From assembly GCF_001969385.1 (NCBI RefSeq), contig NZ_CP014796.1, positions 2,249,501-2,313,500 on the forward strand: a DNA stretch of 64,000 bases, written 5' to 3'. A program made the position numbers and the translations under genes. This DNA comes from Salipiger profundus (lineage in GTDB: Bacteria > Pseudomonadota > Alphaproteobacteria > Rhodobacterales > Rhodobacteraceae). The notes beneath the pieces were generated by a model, which saw only the letters and a list, made by a program, of their open reading frames with translations, ran no database searches and was not told the DNA's origin. This document shows, one piece after another, positions 10,834 through 26,086 of the stretch (position 1 is its first letter; each line of letters begins with the position of its first letter).

Positions 10834-11244
10834 TTACCCCTTTCTGATCTGGATCGTCTGCACCACCGTCTCGGGACGGGAGAGCGTGAGATCCACGTGC
10901 AGCAGGCCGTTCTCCATCACAGCCTCGCCCACTTCGACGCCATCGGCCAAGACGAATGTGCGCTGGAACTGTCGCGACGCGATGCCACGATGCAAAAAGA
11001 TGCGTTCCGAGCCGTCGTCGCCCTGCCGTCCGCGGATCACCAGCTGGCGATCCTCGACCGTGATGGCGAGGTCATCTTCCGAGAAGCCGGCGACGGCCAG
11101 CGTGATCCGGTAGGAATCATCCGAGGTCTGCTCGATATTGAAGGGCGGATAGCCCTCACTCGATTTCGCGGTGCGTTCCAGCAGCCGCTCGAGTTGCTCG
11201 AAGCCGAGCATGTGGGGATAGGATCCCAAGGTCATCTTGCTCAT
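10834..11244 (-). CDS. Hsp20-family small heat-shock protein
   Basis: A 136-residue small heat-shock chaperone, an ATP-independent holdase. The alpha-crystallin domain runs from YPPFNIEQTSDDSYRITLAVAGF to the LLHVDLTL segment, which supplies the conserved last strand. The C-terminal IQIRKG is the I-x-I-like oligomerisation motif. The ATG at 11244 (MSKMTLGSYP) is preferred because it gives the usual short N-terminal arm and has a GGAC site upstream; the frame is open 66 bases further. First gene of a two-gene unit with DUF1150. Confidence 0.93.
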   Translation of the reverse strand: MSKMTLGSYPHMLGFEQLERLLERTAKSSEGYPPFNIEQTSDDSYRITLAVAGFSEDDLAITVEDRQLVIRGRQGDDGSERIFLHRGIASRQFQRTFVLADGVEVGEAVMENGLLHVDLTLSRPETVVQTIQIRKG

Positions 11245-11401
11245 CGACACGTCCTTATAGGTAAGCGACCGTCCGTCGGGCCCCGGTTGTCGGCGACCCG
11301 TCTGTGTCAAATATGGGTAGCCGCGGGAATATGCGCAAGACCTTTGCCAACACGGCGAATATCGCTATTCTGGCCCTCCAAACCGCAAGGAGTCTGCCTG
11401 C

Positions 11402-11626
11402 ATGGACGCGCCGCAAGATATCTCGATGAAGACCGAAGAGGTGCTGCGCGTGGAACTGGAGGTGCTCCGGCACGAGCACCGCGACCTCGACGATGCGATC
11501 GACGCGCTGCACACGCGTGGCGTGGTGGATGCGCTGACGCTGCAGCGGCTGAAGAAGAAGAAGCTCTTCCTCAAGGACAAGATCGCGCTGATCGAGGACC
11601 GGCTCACCCCCGACATCATCGCCTGA
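11402..11626 (+). CDS. YdcH-family protein (DUF465)
   Basis: A 74-residue, almost entirely helical protein. LEVLRHEHRDLDDAIDAL followed by ALTLQRLKKKKLFLKDKIALIEDRL is the YdcH/DUF465 signature: a small antiparallel coiled coil with a lysine-rich turn. Function is unknown in the family. It is divergent from the Hsp20 gene and separated from it by 157 bp. Confidence 0.85.
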   Translation: MDAPQDISMKTEEVLRVELEVLRHEHRDLDDAIDALHTRGVVDALTLQRLKKKKLFLKDKIALIEDRLTPDIIA

Positions 11627-11674
11627 GCCGGTGGTGAGGTCGCGCTCGGTCCGTAGATGGTGGGTTCTCAACCT

Positions 11675-11691
11675 GCCGCTCGCTGAGCGGC
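11675..11691. terminator. hairpin between convergent ydcH-type gene and lactate dehydrogenase
   Basis: A perfect 7-bp stem with a GCT loop (GCCGCTC / GAGCGGC) lies in the 69-bp gap between convergent genes, ending 4 bp from the lactate dehydrogenase stop. No T-run. Confidence 0.4.
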
Positions 11692-11695
11692 CACG

Positions 11696-13480
<1,785 letters not shown>

Positions 13481-13484
<4 letters not shown>

Positions 13485-14569
13485 GCCGCACCTCCCAGTT
13501 GCAGCAGCAGCCCTGGCCGGATCACGCCGCCCACCGCGGGCGCCGCGCGTCCCTGTCCGAGCCGCTCGGTCAGCGCGTCGTAGCGCCCGCCGGTGGCGAT
13601 CGGCGGCAGGTCGGGGCGTTTCGGGGCAAGGAAGCCGAAGACGAAACCGTCGTAGTATTCCATCGAGGTGCGCCCGTAGCTCGCCTCGAAATCGAGACGG
13701 TCGACGTCGATGCCCTGCGCGGCCATGGCCTCGCAGCGGCGCTCGAAGCCCTCGACGGCCGGCAGCAGGCCGGGCAGGTCGACGGCGATGTCATGCAGGT
13801 GTTCCAGCGCGAAGGGACAGGTCTCGCGCACCGCCAGCAGCGTGTCGATGAGCTGAACCTGGCTGCGGCAGAGCGGCCCTTCGGCGGCATCCGCGTGCAG
13901 CGCGGCGATGCGTTCGGCCACCTCGGTCTCCGAGCGCAGGCCGATGAAGTTGCCGGCCTCCGCCATCGGGTCCGAGGCTCCGAGCAGCGCCTTGCGCGTC
14001 GGCGGCACCGGCGTGCGGCCCGAGTAGCGGTCGAGCAAGGCGCGAAAGCGCCGCGGCCGCCAGATGTGCCGCATCAGCGCGGCGCGGCGCCGGTCCGAGA
14101 TCTTCAGCGCCCGCACCGCGGCGGTGAGGATGCCGATGTCGCCGGTGACCGCGCGCAGCCCGTAGGGCGCCAGCGTGTCGGCGAAGCGGGCGAAGACCTC
14201 GGCGTCGGCCTGCGCCGGTGCGTTGTCGGCAAACAGCTCGTAGCCCACCTGGAAGTATTCCGAGGCGCGCTCGGGGTGATCTTCCTGCCGCCGGAACACC
14301 TCGCCGCAGTAAGTGTAGCGCGAGGGGGCGGCGCCGGTCTCCATGTGCATCTGCACCACCGGGACGGTGAAGTCCGGTCGCAGCATGACCTCGCCGCGTG
14401 CCGGGTCCTGCGTGACGTAGGCGCGCGCGCGGATGTCCTCGCCGTAGAGATCTAGCAGCGTCTCTGCGGACTGCAGGATGGCGCAGTCGACATTGGTCGC
14501 GCCGGCCTCGACGAAGGCGGCGCGCAGCCGCACCGCCTCGGCGCGTTCTTCCGCAATGCTCACGCCCAT
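13481..14569 (-). CDS. hisZ: ATP phosphoribosyltransferase regulatory subunit HisZ
   Basis: A 362-residue HisS-like paralogue that activates short-form HisG and confers histidine feedback. Class II synthetase-like motifs remain ([61 protein letters not shown] near the end), but the anticodon-binding domain is missing, as expected. The ATG at 14569 overlaps the end of hisS by 10 bp. The reading frame continues far upstream through hisS in another frame; that part is antisense noise, not a fusion. Confidence 0.95.
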
Positions 14570-16032
14570 TGTGCCAGGATCTCCCGGATCTTCGCGACCA
14601 TCTCGCCGCGCGGTACCTCGTATTGCGAAGGCCGCTCCTTCCACTCCTCGAGGCTCGCGCTCTCGGCGAGCTTCGCGCCGAGGACCAGGTCCTTGATCTG
14701 CACCACGCCGCGCTCCTTCTCGTCGCCGCCCTCGATGACGGCCACGGGGGAATGGCGCTTGTCCGCGTATTTCAGCTGGTTGCCGAAGTTCTTCGGGTTG
14801 CCGAGGTAGACCTCGGCGCGGATGCCGGCGTTGCGGAGCTCGGCCACCATCGCCTGGTAGTCGGCCATGCGGTCGCGGTCCATGACGGTCACGACCACGG
14901 GCCCCTGCACCTCGCCGCCGATCCGGCCCTTCTCGCGCAGCGCGGCGAGCAGCCGGTCGACCCCGATCGACACGCCGGTCGCCGGCACCGCCTGCCCGGT
15001 GAAGCGTTTCACCAGGTCGTCGTAGCGCCCGCCACCCGCGACCGAGCCGAACTGCCGCTTGCGGCCCTTGTCGTCGAAGATCTCGAAGGTCAGCTCCGCC
15101 TCGAACACCGGCCCGGTGTAATAGCCGAGGCCACGCACCACCGACGGGTCGATCTCGATCCGGTCCGACCCGTAGCCCTGCGCCGCCAGCAGCGCGCCGA
15201 TCTGCTCGAGCTCGTCGACACCCTCGGCGCCCACCGCGCTCTCGCCGACGGCGGCGCGCAGGTTGGCGACCGTCTCGCCCGCGTCCGTACCCTTCGAGGT
15301 CAGGAAGGCCAGCACCGGCTCGGCCTGCGCCTCCGAAAGACCCACGCCGTCGATATAGGCGCCCGAGGCATCGAGCCGACCTTGGCCGAGCAGCTCGCGC
15401 ACGCCCTGTTCGCCGACCTTGTCGAACTTGTCGATGGTGCGCAGCACCGCGGCCTGCTGATGCTCGTCGGCGACACCCATCGCCTCGAGCACGCCGTTCA
15501 GAACCTTCCGGTTGTTCACCCGCACGAGGTAGTCGCCGCGCGGAATGCCCACCACCTCGAGCGTGTCCGCCAGCATCGCGCAGATCTCCGCATCCGCCGC
15601 GACCGAGGCAGCCCCCACGGTGTCGGCGTCGCACTGGTAGAACTGCCGGTAGCGGCCCGGCCCGGGCTTCTCGTTGCGCCAGACCGGCCCCATGGCGTAG
15701 CGGCGATAGGGCAGGGGCAGATCGTTGCGGTGCTGGGCATAGACCCGCGCCAGCGGCGCCGTCAGGTCGTAGCGCAGCGCCACCCAGCCCTCGTCCTCGT
15801 CCTGCCAGGCGAACACGCCCTCGTTGGGGCGGTCGACGTCGGGCAGGAACTTGCCGAGCGCCTCGACGGTCTCCACGGCCGAGCTTTCCAGCGCCTCGAA
15901 GCCGTAGCGATGGTAGACCCCGGCGATCGCGCGCAGCATCTCGGCGCGCTCGCTCACGTCCTGACCGAAATAGTCGCGGAATCCCTTGGGCGTCTGCGCC
16001 TTGGGACGGGGGGCTTTCTTCTGCTTCGCCAT
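14560..16032 (-). CDS. hisS: histidyl-tRNA synthetase
   Basis: A 490-residue class II aminoacyl-tRNA synthetase charging tRNA-His. Motif 1 region follows [13 protein letters not shown]; motif 2 is [18 protein letters not shown]; the histidine-specific loop is [13 protein letters not shown]; motif 3 is [13 protein letters not shown]. The C-terminal anticodon-binding domain is present. The ATG at 16032 has an AGGAG site seven bases away; the open frame upstream lacks family sequence. First gene of the hisS-hisZ-hisG overlap unit. Confidence 0.97.
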   Translation of the reverse strand: MAKQKKAPRPKAQTPKGFRDYFGQDVSERAEMLRAIAGVYHRYGFEALESSAVETVEALGKFLPDVDRPNEGVFAWQDEDEGWVALRYDLTAPLARVYAQHRNDLPLPYRRYAMGPVWRNEKPGPGRYRQFYQCDADTVGAASVAADAEICAMLADTLEVVGIPRGDYLVRVNNRKVLNGVLEAMGVADEHQQAAVLRTIDKFDKVGEQGVRELLGQGRLDASGAYIDGVGLSEAQAEPVLAFLTSKGTDAGETVANLRAAVGESAVGAEGVDELEQIGALLAAQGYGSDRIEIDPSVVRGLGYYTGPVFEAELTFEIFDDKGRKRQFGSVAGGGRYDDLVKRFTGQAVPATGVSIGVDRLLAALREKGRIGGEVQGPVVVTVMDRDRMADYQAMVAELRNAGIRAEVYLGNPKNFGNQLKYADKRHSPVAVIEGGDEKERGVVQIKDLVLGAKLAESASLEEWKERPSQYEVPRGEMVAKIREILAQWA

Positions 16033-16127
16033 GACCGGCTCCTGGCTTTCCGGATTGCGCGCTCCCCTTAGCCCGTCAGCCGCTAAGGGGCAAGCGAGCG
16101 CCGCGCCCGGCCCTTCTCCGGTTTCAC

Positions 16128-16176
16128 AAATACCCTCGGGGGAGACGCGCGGCACGCGCGGCGGGGGCAGAGCCCC
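16128..16176 (-). repeat. intergenic repeat, copy A
   Basis: Read on the minus strand this spacer starts GGGGCTCTGCCCCCG and ends CTCCCCCGAGGGTATTT, with a GC-rich arm between. The same two ends occur inside xdhB at 23840-23941. It resembles the palindromic repeats scattered through roseobacter spacers. It lies between the divergent hisS and slyX genes. Confidence 0.6.
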
Positions 16177-16237
16177 AGATCGGCCCGTGGACAAGGCGCA
16201 CCCACGTCCATATGTCTCGCGCCAAAGGAGCCACGCC

Positions 16238-16444
16238 ATGCCCAGCGACACCGACCCGATGCAGGAGCGCATCGCCCATCTCGAGCGCACCGTCGACGAT
16301 CTCTCCGAGACCGTCGCCCGGCAGGACCGCGAGCTCTCGCTGCTCACCCGCCGCGTGGCGATGCTGATGGAGCGCGAGGCCGCGCGGCAGGACGAGGGCA
16401 GCGGCGGCGCGGTCTTCGGCGACGAGCGCCCGCCGCACTACTGA
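16238..16444 (+). CDS. slyX: SlyX homologue
   Basis: A 68-residue SlyX-family protein: [38 protein letters not shown] is the conserved coiled coil, and the C terminus ends DERPPHY, the family's typical PPHY tail. An AAAGGAG site precedes the ATG at 16238; longer upstream readings have no family sequence. Function of SlyX is unresolved. It converges with dnaE with only 11 bp between stops. Confidence 0.9.
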   Translation: MPSDTDPMQERIAHLERTVDDLSETVARQDRELSLLTRRVAMLMEREAARQDEGSGGAVFGDERPPHY

Positions 16445-16455
16445 GCGCGGGGCTG

Positions 16456-19980
<3,525 letters not shown>

Positions 19981-20145
19981 GGCGGCACATTATGGCGGCG
20001 CGGCGGGGGGCGAAAGACCTCTCTCTCGCCCGGACGTTCGGGCATGCCGGCGGGCGAGGAAGGCAATCGAGATCAAATCCGCCTTAATTTCTGCACCTTC
20101 TGTTGCGAGTGTGGGCGGCACATCGGATGGAACCCGTGCAGTAAT

Positions 20146-21096
20146 ATGCCGGCGCACGCATCGAACTTGGCAAGACAATTGAACTATTCTCAGCATCAGG
20201 CCGGGCTGAAGCAATCCGGCAGGCGATCAGGCGTAGCAGCCGTTACGACCGCCGAGGCGTCCGTGCCGCGCGTCAAGCGCTTGCGCCGTTCGGTGCTGCT
20301 GGCCTTGGCGGCGCTCGCTCCGAGGCGCACCGCGCGCTTTCTCGGACGCCGGTATCTGACGTCCGGCGCGCATGTCGCCCCCGGGCAGATGGCTGGCGCC
20401 GGTCCAGCGGACTTGCTGCCGCTGGATGCCGATGGCGGCATCCTCCGTTACAGCGCCGGCACAGGGGCCGGGCGGCCGGAAAAGCGCATCCTGCTCGTGC
20501 ACGGGCACGACGGTCATGTGCGCCAGTTCGCCCGCCCCATCCGTGCGCTCCGGCAGGCCGGGGTCGGCGTGGATGCGCTGGTGCTTCCCGGGCATCTGGC
20601 CCCTGATCGCACCATTTGCAGCATGCGCAATATTGTCGAGGGGATAAAGGCTGCCGTCACGAAGCATGGCCCCTACGACGGCATCGTCGCGCATTGCGTC
20701 AGTGCCAATGCAACGCTCTTCGCCCTCGCCGAAGGGCTGCCCTGCGACCGCGCGGCCTTCATCTCGGCCCCGCTCGACCTGAAGGGGCTGATCCGGCTGG
20801 GCGGCACGCAATACGGGCTGCGCGGGCGCTGTCTCGACCTGTTCGTGCAGGAGGTCAGCCGGCTGGGCGCGCCCTACGCGGTCGAGACGCCCTGGCGCCC
20901 TTTGGCCGCCGGCTGTCGCATCCCGTTGCTGGCCCTGCATGCCCGTCACGACTACGCGGCGCCCGCGGCCGAGGTCGAGGCGCTTGCCAAGGTCGCGCCC
21001 GACGCGCGGGTAAAGGTCTTCGAGCAGGGCGATCACAACACGATCCTGAACATGAGCATCGCTGCCACGGCACTGGTAGCCTTTCTCGCCGACTAG
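20146..21096 (+). CDS. alpha/beta hydrolase with cysteine at the nucleophile position
   Basis: An alpha/beta-hydrolase-fold protein of about 316 residues. The oxyanion region is LLVHGHDGHVRQFARP. At the nucleophile elbow, where most relatives have G-x-S-x-G, this one reads AHCVSANAT: Cys (about residue 184) is in the nucleophile position, as in dienelactone hydrolases. The acid is probably Asp in ARHDYAAP and the base His in QGDHNTIL. The start is uncertain: the ATG at 20146 has no clear ribosome binding site, and a GTG near 20263 would remove a basic N-terminal stretch. Divergent from dnaE. Substrate unknown. Confidence 0.7.
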   Translation: MPAHASNLARQLNYSQHQAGLKQSGRRSGVAAVTTAEASVPRVKRLRRSVLLALAALAPRRTARFLGRRYLTSGAHVAPGQMAGAGPADLLPLDADGGILRYSAGTGAGRPEKRILLVHGHDGHVRQFARPIRALRQAGVGVDALVLPGHLAPDRTICSMRNIVEGIKAAVTKHGPYDGIVAHCVSANATLFALAEGLPCDRAAFISAPLDLKGLIRLGGTQYGLRGRCLDLFVQEVSRLGAPYAVETPWRPLAAGCRIPLLALHARHDYAAPAAEVEALAKVAPDARVKVFEQGDHNTILNMSIAATALVAFLAD

Positions 21097-21296
21097 GGTG
21101 CGGTTAGGCTGGGCGCGAGGGAGTGCACGGTTTGTTGGCTGACGCGGGGTGGCTGCCTGTCGAATAGGCAATTTCCCCTTGCCAACCGGGAAACCTCCCC
21201 CCTAGCCTAGGTGCGACACGGGATGGTCCGCGCGCCTTCTACGCCGCATCGAGGGCGCGCAGGAAACGGACAGGGTAAGGCGGCGGGTCTTTACAC
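21097..21296. other. spacer upstream of the xdh operon
   Basis: Two hundred bases without a gene, presumably holding the xdhA promoter. I see no strong palindrome or riboswitch-like structure. Confidence 0.3.
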
Positions 21297-22679
21297 ATGG
21301 ATATCTCCTTTCTTCTGAACGGGGAAAGAGTGGAGCTGCGAGGCGTGTCTCCCACGCGCACCGCGCTCGACTGGCTGCGCGAAGAGCGCGGCCTTACCGG
21401 CACGAAAGAAGGTTGCAACGAGGGCGACTGCGGCGCCTGCACGGTGATGGTCACGGACGAGACGGGAAGCCGGGCGATCAACGCCTGCATCCTGTTCCTG
21501 CCGCAGCTGCACGGCCGCGCGCTGCGCACGGTCGAGGGGCTCTCGGGGCCGGACGGCACGCTGCACCCGGTGCAACAGGCGATGGTCGATCACCACGGCT
21601 CGCAATGCGGTTTCTGCACGCCGGGCTTCGTGGTCTCGATGGCCAACGCGCATCTGCGCGGCGACCGGCACCACGACGATGCGCTCGCGGGAAACCTCTG
21701 CCGCTGCACCGGCTACGCGCCCATCGTGCGCGCCGCCGTGGCCGCCGCCGACGACCCGGTGCCCGACTGGATGGCGGAGCCCGAGTTGCCGGAGGTGGCG
21801 GGCACCGTCTCGTCCGCCGACATGACCGCGCATGCGCCCGAAAGCGCCGATGCGCTGGCCGAGCTCTACGCCCGCCACCCTTCGGCGACGCTGGTGGCCG
21901 GGGCGACCGACGTGGGCCTGTGGGTGACCAAGGACCTGCGCGAGCTGCCCGAGGTGATCTTTCTCAACCGCTGCCGCGACCTGCAGCGGATCGAGGTGAC
22001 CGACGACGAGATCCGCATCGGCGCCGGCGTGACGATGGACCGGGTGCTCGACCTCATGCGCGAGCATTTCCCGAGCTACGCCGAAATGCTGCGCCGCTAC
22101 GGTTCGGCACAGGTCCGCGCGGCTGCCACCATCGGCGGCAACATCGCCAACGGCTCGCCGATCGGGGACAACCCGCCGGCGCTGATGGCGCTGGGCGCGC
22201 GGCTGCACCTGCGCTACCGCGACACCCGCCGCGAGATGGCACTTGAGCACTTCTTTGTCGAATACGGCAAGCAAGACCGCTACCCCGGCGAGTTCGTCGA
22301 GGCGATCACGATCCCGCGCCAGCCCGACCGGCTGCGGGTCTACAAGCTGTCGAAACGGTTCGACCAGGACATCTCGGCGGTCTGCGGTGCCTTCAGCATC
22401 CACGTCGAGGACGGCACCGTGACCGAGGCCCGCATCGCCTTCGGCGGCATGGCGGGCATTCCGAAACGCGCCGATGCGGTCGAGGCGGCGCTGGTGGGCA
22501 AGCCCTGGACCGACGAGGCCGTGGTCGCCGCTTGGGATGCCTGGGAGCAGGACTTCACGCCGATGTCGGACATGCGCGCGAGCGCCGATTACCGGCAGAT
22601 CGCGGCGCGCAACATGCTGACCCGCTACCTGCTCGAGGACCTCGGTGCCGCGACCAACGTGCGCGAGGTGCGGGCATGA
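21297..22679 (+). CDS. xdhA: xanthine dehydrogenase small subunit XdhA
   Basis: A 460-residue subunit carrying two [2Fe-2S] clusters and FAD, relaying electrons from the molybdenum site to NAD. Cluster ligands are visible in order: GCNEGDCGACTV, QCGFCTPGFV and LCRCTGYAPI. The FAD domain has ATLVAGATDVGLWVTKDL and ATIGGNIANGSPIGDNPPAL. The C-terminal CODH-like domain ends the protein. It overlaps xdhB by ATGA. First gene of a long run with xdhB, xdhC and a BMP-type transporter, which together import and oxidise purines. Confidence 0.96.
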   Translation: MDISFLLNGERVELRGVSPTRTALDWLREERGLTGTKEGCNEGDCGACTVMVTDETGSRAINACILFLPQLHGRALRTVEGLSGPDGTLHPVQQAMVDHHGSQCGFCTPGFVVSMANAHLRGDRHHDDALAGNLCRCTGYAPIVRAAVAAADDPVPDWMAEPELPEVAGTVSSADMTAHAPESADALAELYARHPSATLVAGATDVGLWVTKDLRELPEVIFLNRCRDLQRIEVTDDEIRIGAGVTMDRVLDLMREHFPSYAEMLRRYGSAQVRAAATIGGNIANGSPIGDNPPALMALGARLHLRYRDTRREMALEHFFVEYGKQDRYPGEFVEAITIPRQPDRLRVYKLSKRFDQDISAVCGAFSIHVEDGTVTEARIAFGGMAGIPKRADAVEAALVGKPWTDEAVVAAWDAWEQDFTPMSDMRASADYRQIAARNMLTRYLLEDLGAATNVREVRA

Positions 22680-25161
22680 GCGTGACCAAGCCGCTGCCGC
22701 ACGACGCGGCCCCGCTGCATGTCTCGGGCAAGGCCCGCTACATCGACGACATCCCGGTGCCGCCGGGCTGCCTTCACCTGGCCTTCGGCCTGTCCGCGAT
22801 CGCCGCCGGGCGCATCCGCGAGATCGACCTCGAGGAGGTGCGCCGCGCGCCGGGCGTGGTGCGGGTCTGGGAAGCGAAGGACCTGCCGTCGGAGTGCGAC
22901 TGCTCGCCGTCGCTGGGCGACGAGCCGCTGCTCTCGGGCGCGAGGGTGTCCTATGCCGGGCAGCCGGTGTTCCTCGTGGCGGCGACCAGTCACCTTGCCG
23001 CCCGCAAGGCGGTGCGCAAGGCGCGGATCACCTACCAGGAACGCGACCCGGTGCTCTCGGTCGACGAGGCGATGGCGGCGGACGCGCGTTTCGAGGACGG
23101 GCCGCGCATCTGGGAGAAGGGCGACGCCGCCGACGCGCTGGCCGAGGCACCGAACGTGGTATCCGGCACCATCGTGATGGGTGGGCAGGAGCACTTCTAT
23201 CTAGAGGGGCAGGCGGCGCTGGTGCTGCCGCAGGAAAACGGCGACATGCTGGTGCATTCGTCGACCCAGCACCCGACCGAGATCCAGCACAAGGTTGCGC
23301 ATGCGCTGCACCTGCCGATGCATGGCGTGCGGGTCGAGACCCGGCGCATGGGCGGCGGCTTCGGCGGCAAGGAGAGCCAGGGCAACGCGCTGGCCATCGC
23401 CTGTGCCGTCGTGGCGGCGGCGACTGGCCGGCCGGCCAAGATGCGCTACGATCGCGACGACGACATGACGATCACCGGCAAGCGCCACGATTTCCGCATC
23501 GAGTACAGCGCCGGTTTCGACGACGACGGCCGGCTCTGCGCGGTGGACTTCGTGCAGTTCGCGCGCTGCGGCTGGGCGCAGGACCTGTCGCTGCCCGTGG
23601 CCGACCGGGCGATGCTGCACTCGGACAACGCCTATGACATCCCCGCGCTGCGGGTCGAGAGCCACCGGCTCAAGACCAACATGCAGAGCGCCACCGCCTA
23701 CCGGGGCTTTGGCGGGCCGCAGGGGATGCTGGGAATCGAGCGGGTGCTCGACCACGTTGCCCACGCGCTGGGCCGCGATCCGCTCGAGGTGCGGCGGGCG
23801 AACTACTACGCCGACGCCGCGCCTGTGGATGCGGCGGACGGGGGGCTGTCTGCCCCCCGGGCGTCTGAGGGTCCGAGCAGCGAGGCGGTCGCGCAGGGTG
23901 AAGCGACGCCTCCCCCCGAGGATATTTCGAGCCAGAAGAAGCACGAGGTCTCAGAAGAGGATCTGGCGTCGCGCGGGGCCGTGGAGGCCGAGCCCTCGCA
24001 CCCGGTTCCGGTGGCGCCCAGGGGGGGCAGACCACGCATTACGGCCAGCCGGTCGAGGATTTCATCCTGAACGCGCTGACCGAGCGCCTGGCGGCGAGCT
24101 GCGACTATGCCGCCCGGCGCGCGGCCATCGCCGCCTGGAACGAGGAGACGCCGCTGCTGAAGCGCGGCATCGCGCTGACGCCGGTGAAATTCGGAATCTC
24201 GTTCACGCTCACCCATCTGAACCAGGCGGGCGCGCTGGTGCACGTCTACCAGGATGGCTCGGTGGCGCTGAACCATGGCGGCACCGAGATGGGGCAGGGG
24301 CTGTTCCAGAAGGTGGCGCAGGTGGCGGCGGCCCGCTTCGGGCTCTCGCCGGAGGCGGTGCGGATCACCGCCACCGATACCTCGAAGGTGCCCAACACCT
24401 CGGCCACGGCGGCCTCGTCGGGGTCGGACCTGAACGGCATGGCGGTGCAGGCCGCCTGCGACACGATCCGCGCGCGTATGGCCGAGCATCTGGCCGGGCT
24501 CTACCAGGCGCGGGCGTCCGAGGTGCGCTTTGCCGAGGGGCAGGTGCAGGTCGGCGGCGAGACGCTGGGTTTCGCCGAGGCGGCGAAGCTCTGCTACGAG
24601 GGGCGGGTGAGCCTGTCGTCGACGGGGTTCTACAAGACCCCCAAGGTCGACTGGGACCGCATCCGCGGTCAGGGGCGACCGTTCTACTACTTCGCCTATG
24701 GCGCGGCCTGCACCGAGGTGGTGCTCGACACGCTCAGCGGCGAGCACCGCATCCTGCGCACCGACATCCTGCATGACGCCGGTGCCTCGCTGAACCCGGC
24801 CATCGACATCGGCCAGATCGAGGGCGGCTACGTGCAGGGCGCGGGCTGGCTCACCACCGAGGAGCTGGTCTGGGACGACAAGGGGCGGCTGCGCACCCAT
24901 GCTCCCTCGACCTACAAGATCCCGGCCTGCTCGGACCGGCCCGAGATCTTCAACGTGGCGCTCTGGGACGGGGCGAACCGCGAGGAGACGGTCTATCGCT
25001 CGAAGGCGGTGGGCGAGCCGCCCTTCATGCTCGGGATCTCGGCCTTCCTCGCGCTGTCCGATGCCATCGCCTCCTGTGGCGAGGCCTACCCGGCGCTCGA
25101 TGCGCCGGCGACACCGGAGCGGGTGCTCATGGCGATCCGGAAGGTGCAGGATGGGGTTTGA
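22676..25161 (+). pseudogene. xdhB: xanthine dehydrogenase large subunit XdhB, frameshifted and carrying an inserted repeat
   Basis: Molybdopterin-binding catalytic subunit that hydroxylates hypoxanthine and xanthine. The first part (to about 24020) holds RRMGGGFGGKESQG and TAYRGFGGPQG; the second part, in the -1 frame, holds LNHGGTEMGQGLFQKVAQVA and KAVGEPPFMLG with the catalytic Glu. The upstream frame stops at 24068-24070. Homologous sequence (GQTTHYGQPVEDFIL) resumes in the other frame immediately after a run of seven G at 24021-24027; one extra G would restore a single frame of about 828 residues. Before the G run lies a repeat insertion (23840-23941). A sequencing error, a true null allele, or slippage at the G tract are all possible. 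ATGA overlap with xdhA and 11-bp overlap with xdhC. Confidence 0.85.
23840..23941 (+). repeat. intergenic-type repeat inserted inside xdhB, copy B
   Basis: This segment starts with the dyad GGGGGGCTGTCTGCCCCCC and ends CTCCCCCCGAGGATATTT followed by CGAGCCAGAAGAAG. Both ends match copy A in the hisS-slyX spacer. It is translated in the xdhB frame as low-complexity Ala/Ser/Glu-rich sequence between the two conserved halves of the enzyme, a place where relatives have no such stretch as far as I recall. Confidence 0.6.
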
Positions 25162-26086
25162 CGTCGAGGCGTTGCGCGCCGCCGTCGCTGCCCATGGACG
25201 GGTGGCGCGGGTCGTCGTGGCCGAGGTCGCGGGCTCGGCCCCGCGCGAGGTCGGCGCGGCGATGCTGGTCTGGCCCGGCGGCCAGTCGGGCACCATCGGC
25301 GGCGGCGCGCTGGAACTGGCCGCCGCCGAGGCGGCCCTGACCCGCGAAGGGCTGACGCGGCATCCGCTCGGGCCCGCGCTGGGCCAGTGCTGCGGCGGCG
25401 CGGTGACGCTGCTGACCGAGCATTTCGACGCGGCCGCGCTGGCCGCGCTCGACGGGCAGGAGGTCGTGGCCCGTGGGCCGGGCGCGCAACCGCTGGCCGT
25501 GGCACGGCTGCTCGACCGAGCGCGGGGGCAGGGGCTGCCGCCGGAGCCACAGCTGGTGCAGGGCTGGATGGTCGAGCCGGTGGCGCGCCCCGCCCGGTCG
25601 CTCTGGGTGTGGGGCGCGGGTCACGTGGGCCGCGCCATCGTCGCGACGCTCGCGGGTGTGCCGGAGCTTGCGATCACCTGGGTCGACACCGGTCCGGAGC
25701 GCTTCCCGGCCGAGGTGTCGGCGGGCGTGACCGTGGTGCCCGCCGCCGAGCCCGCGCGGCTGGTGCGCCATGCGCCGCGCGATGCGGAGCACCTGATCCT
25801 GACCTACAGCCACGAGCTCGACTTCGCGCTCTGCCACGGGCTGCTGGCGCATGGCTTCGGCTTCGCCGGGCTGATCGGCTCCGAGACGAAATGGGCGCGG
25901 TTCCGATCCCGGCTGCTGACGCTGGGTCATGCGGATGCGCAAATCATGCGCATATGCTGTCCGATTGGGCAGAAATCGCTGGGCAAGCATCCGCAGGCCA
26001 TTGCCATCGGCGTGGCGGCGCAGCTACTTGGGCGGCAAACAGGGGACAGGGCGTGTCAGACACACTTCTCAGCATCCGGGGCCTGA
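25151..26086 (+). CDS. xdhC: xanthine dehydrogenase accessory protein XdhC
   Basis: A 311-residue chaperone that binds molybdenum cofactor and delivers the sulfurated form to XdhB. The N-terminal half has the XdhC/CoxI signature (GSAPREVGAAMLVWPGGQSGTIGGGALE, LGPALGQCCGGAVTLL). The C-terminal half has a Rossmann motif WVWGAGHVGRAIV and ends GKHPQAIAIGVAAQLL. It overlaps the end of xdhB by 11 bp and the next gene by 34 bp, showing tight coupling. Confidence 0.94.
   Translation: MGFDVEALRAAVAAHGRVARVVVAEVAGSAPREVGAAMLVWPGGQSGTIGGGALELAAAEAALTREGLTRHPLGPALGQCCGGAVTLLTEHFDAAALAALDGQEVVARGPGAQPLAVARLLDRARGQGLPPEPQLVQGWMVEPVARPARSLWVWGAGHVGRAIVATLAGVPELAITWVDTGPERFPAEVSAGVTVVPAAEPARLVRHAPRDAEHLILTYSHELDFALCHGLLAHGFGFAGLIGSETKWARFRSRLLTLGHADAQIMRICCPIGQKSLGKHPQAIAIGVAAQLLGRQTGDRACQTHFSASGA

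Noticed and set aside
11245..11401. Heat-shock (RpoH) promoter or ROSE-type thermosensor upstream of Hsp20
   Set aside because: A TTGACA lies at 11305-11310 on the minus strand, but no convincing -10 or CCCCAT-type box at proper spacing and no clear thermosensor fold.
14570..15634. Apparent N-terminal extension of HisZ
   Set aside because: It is hisS read in another frame; HisZ has its own ATG at 14569 and normal length.
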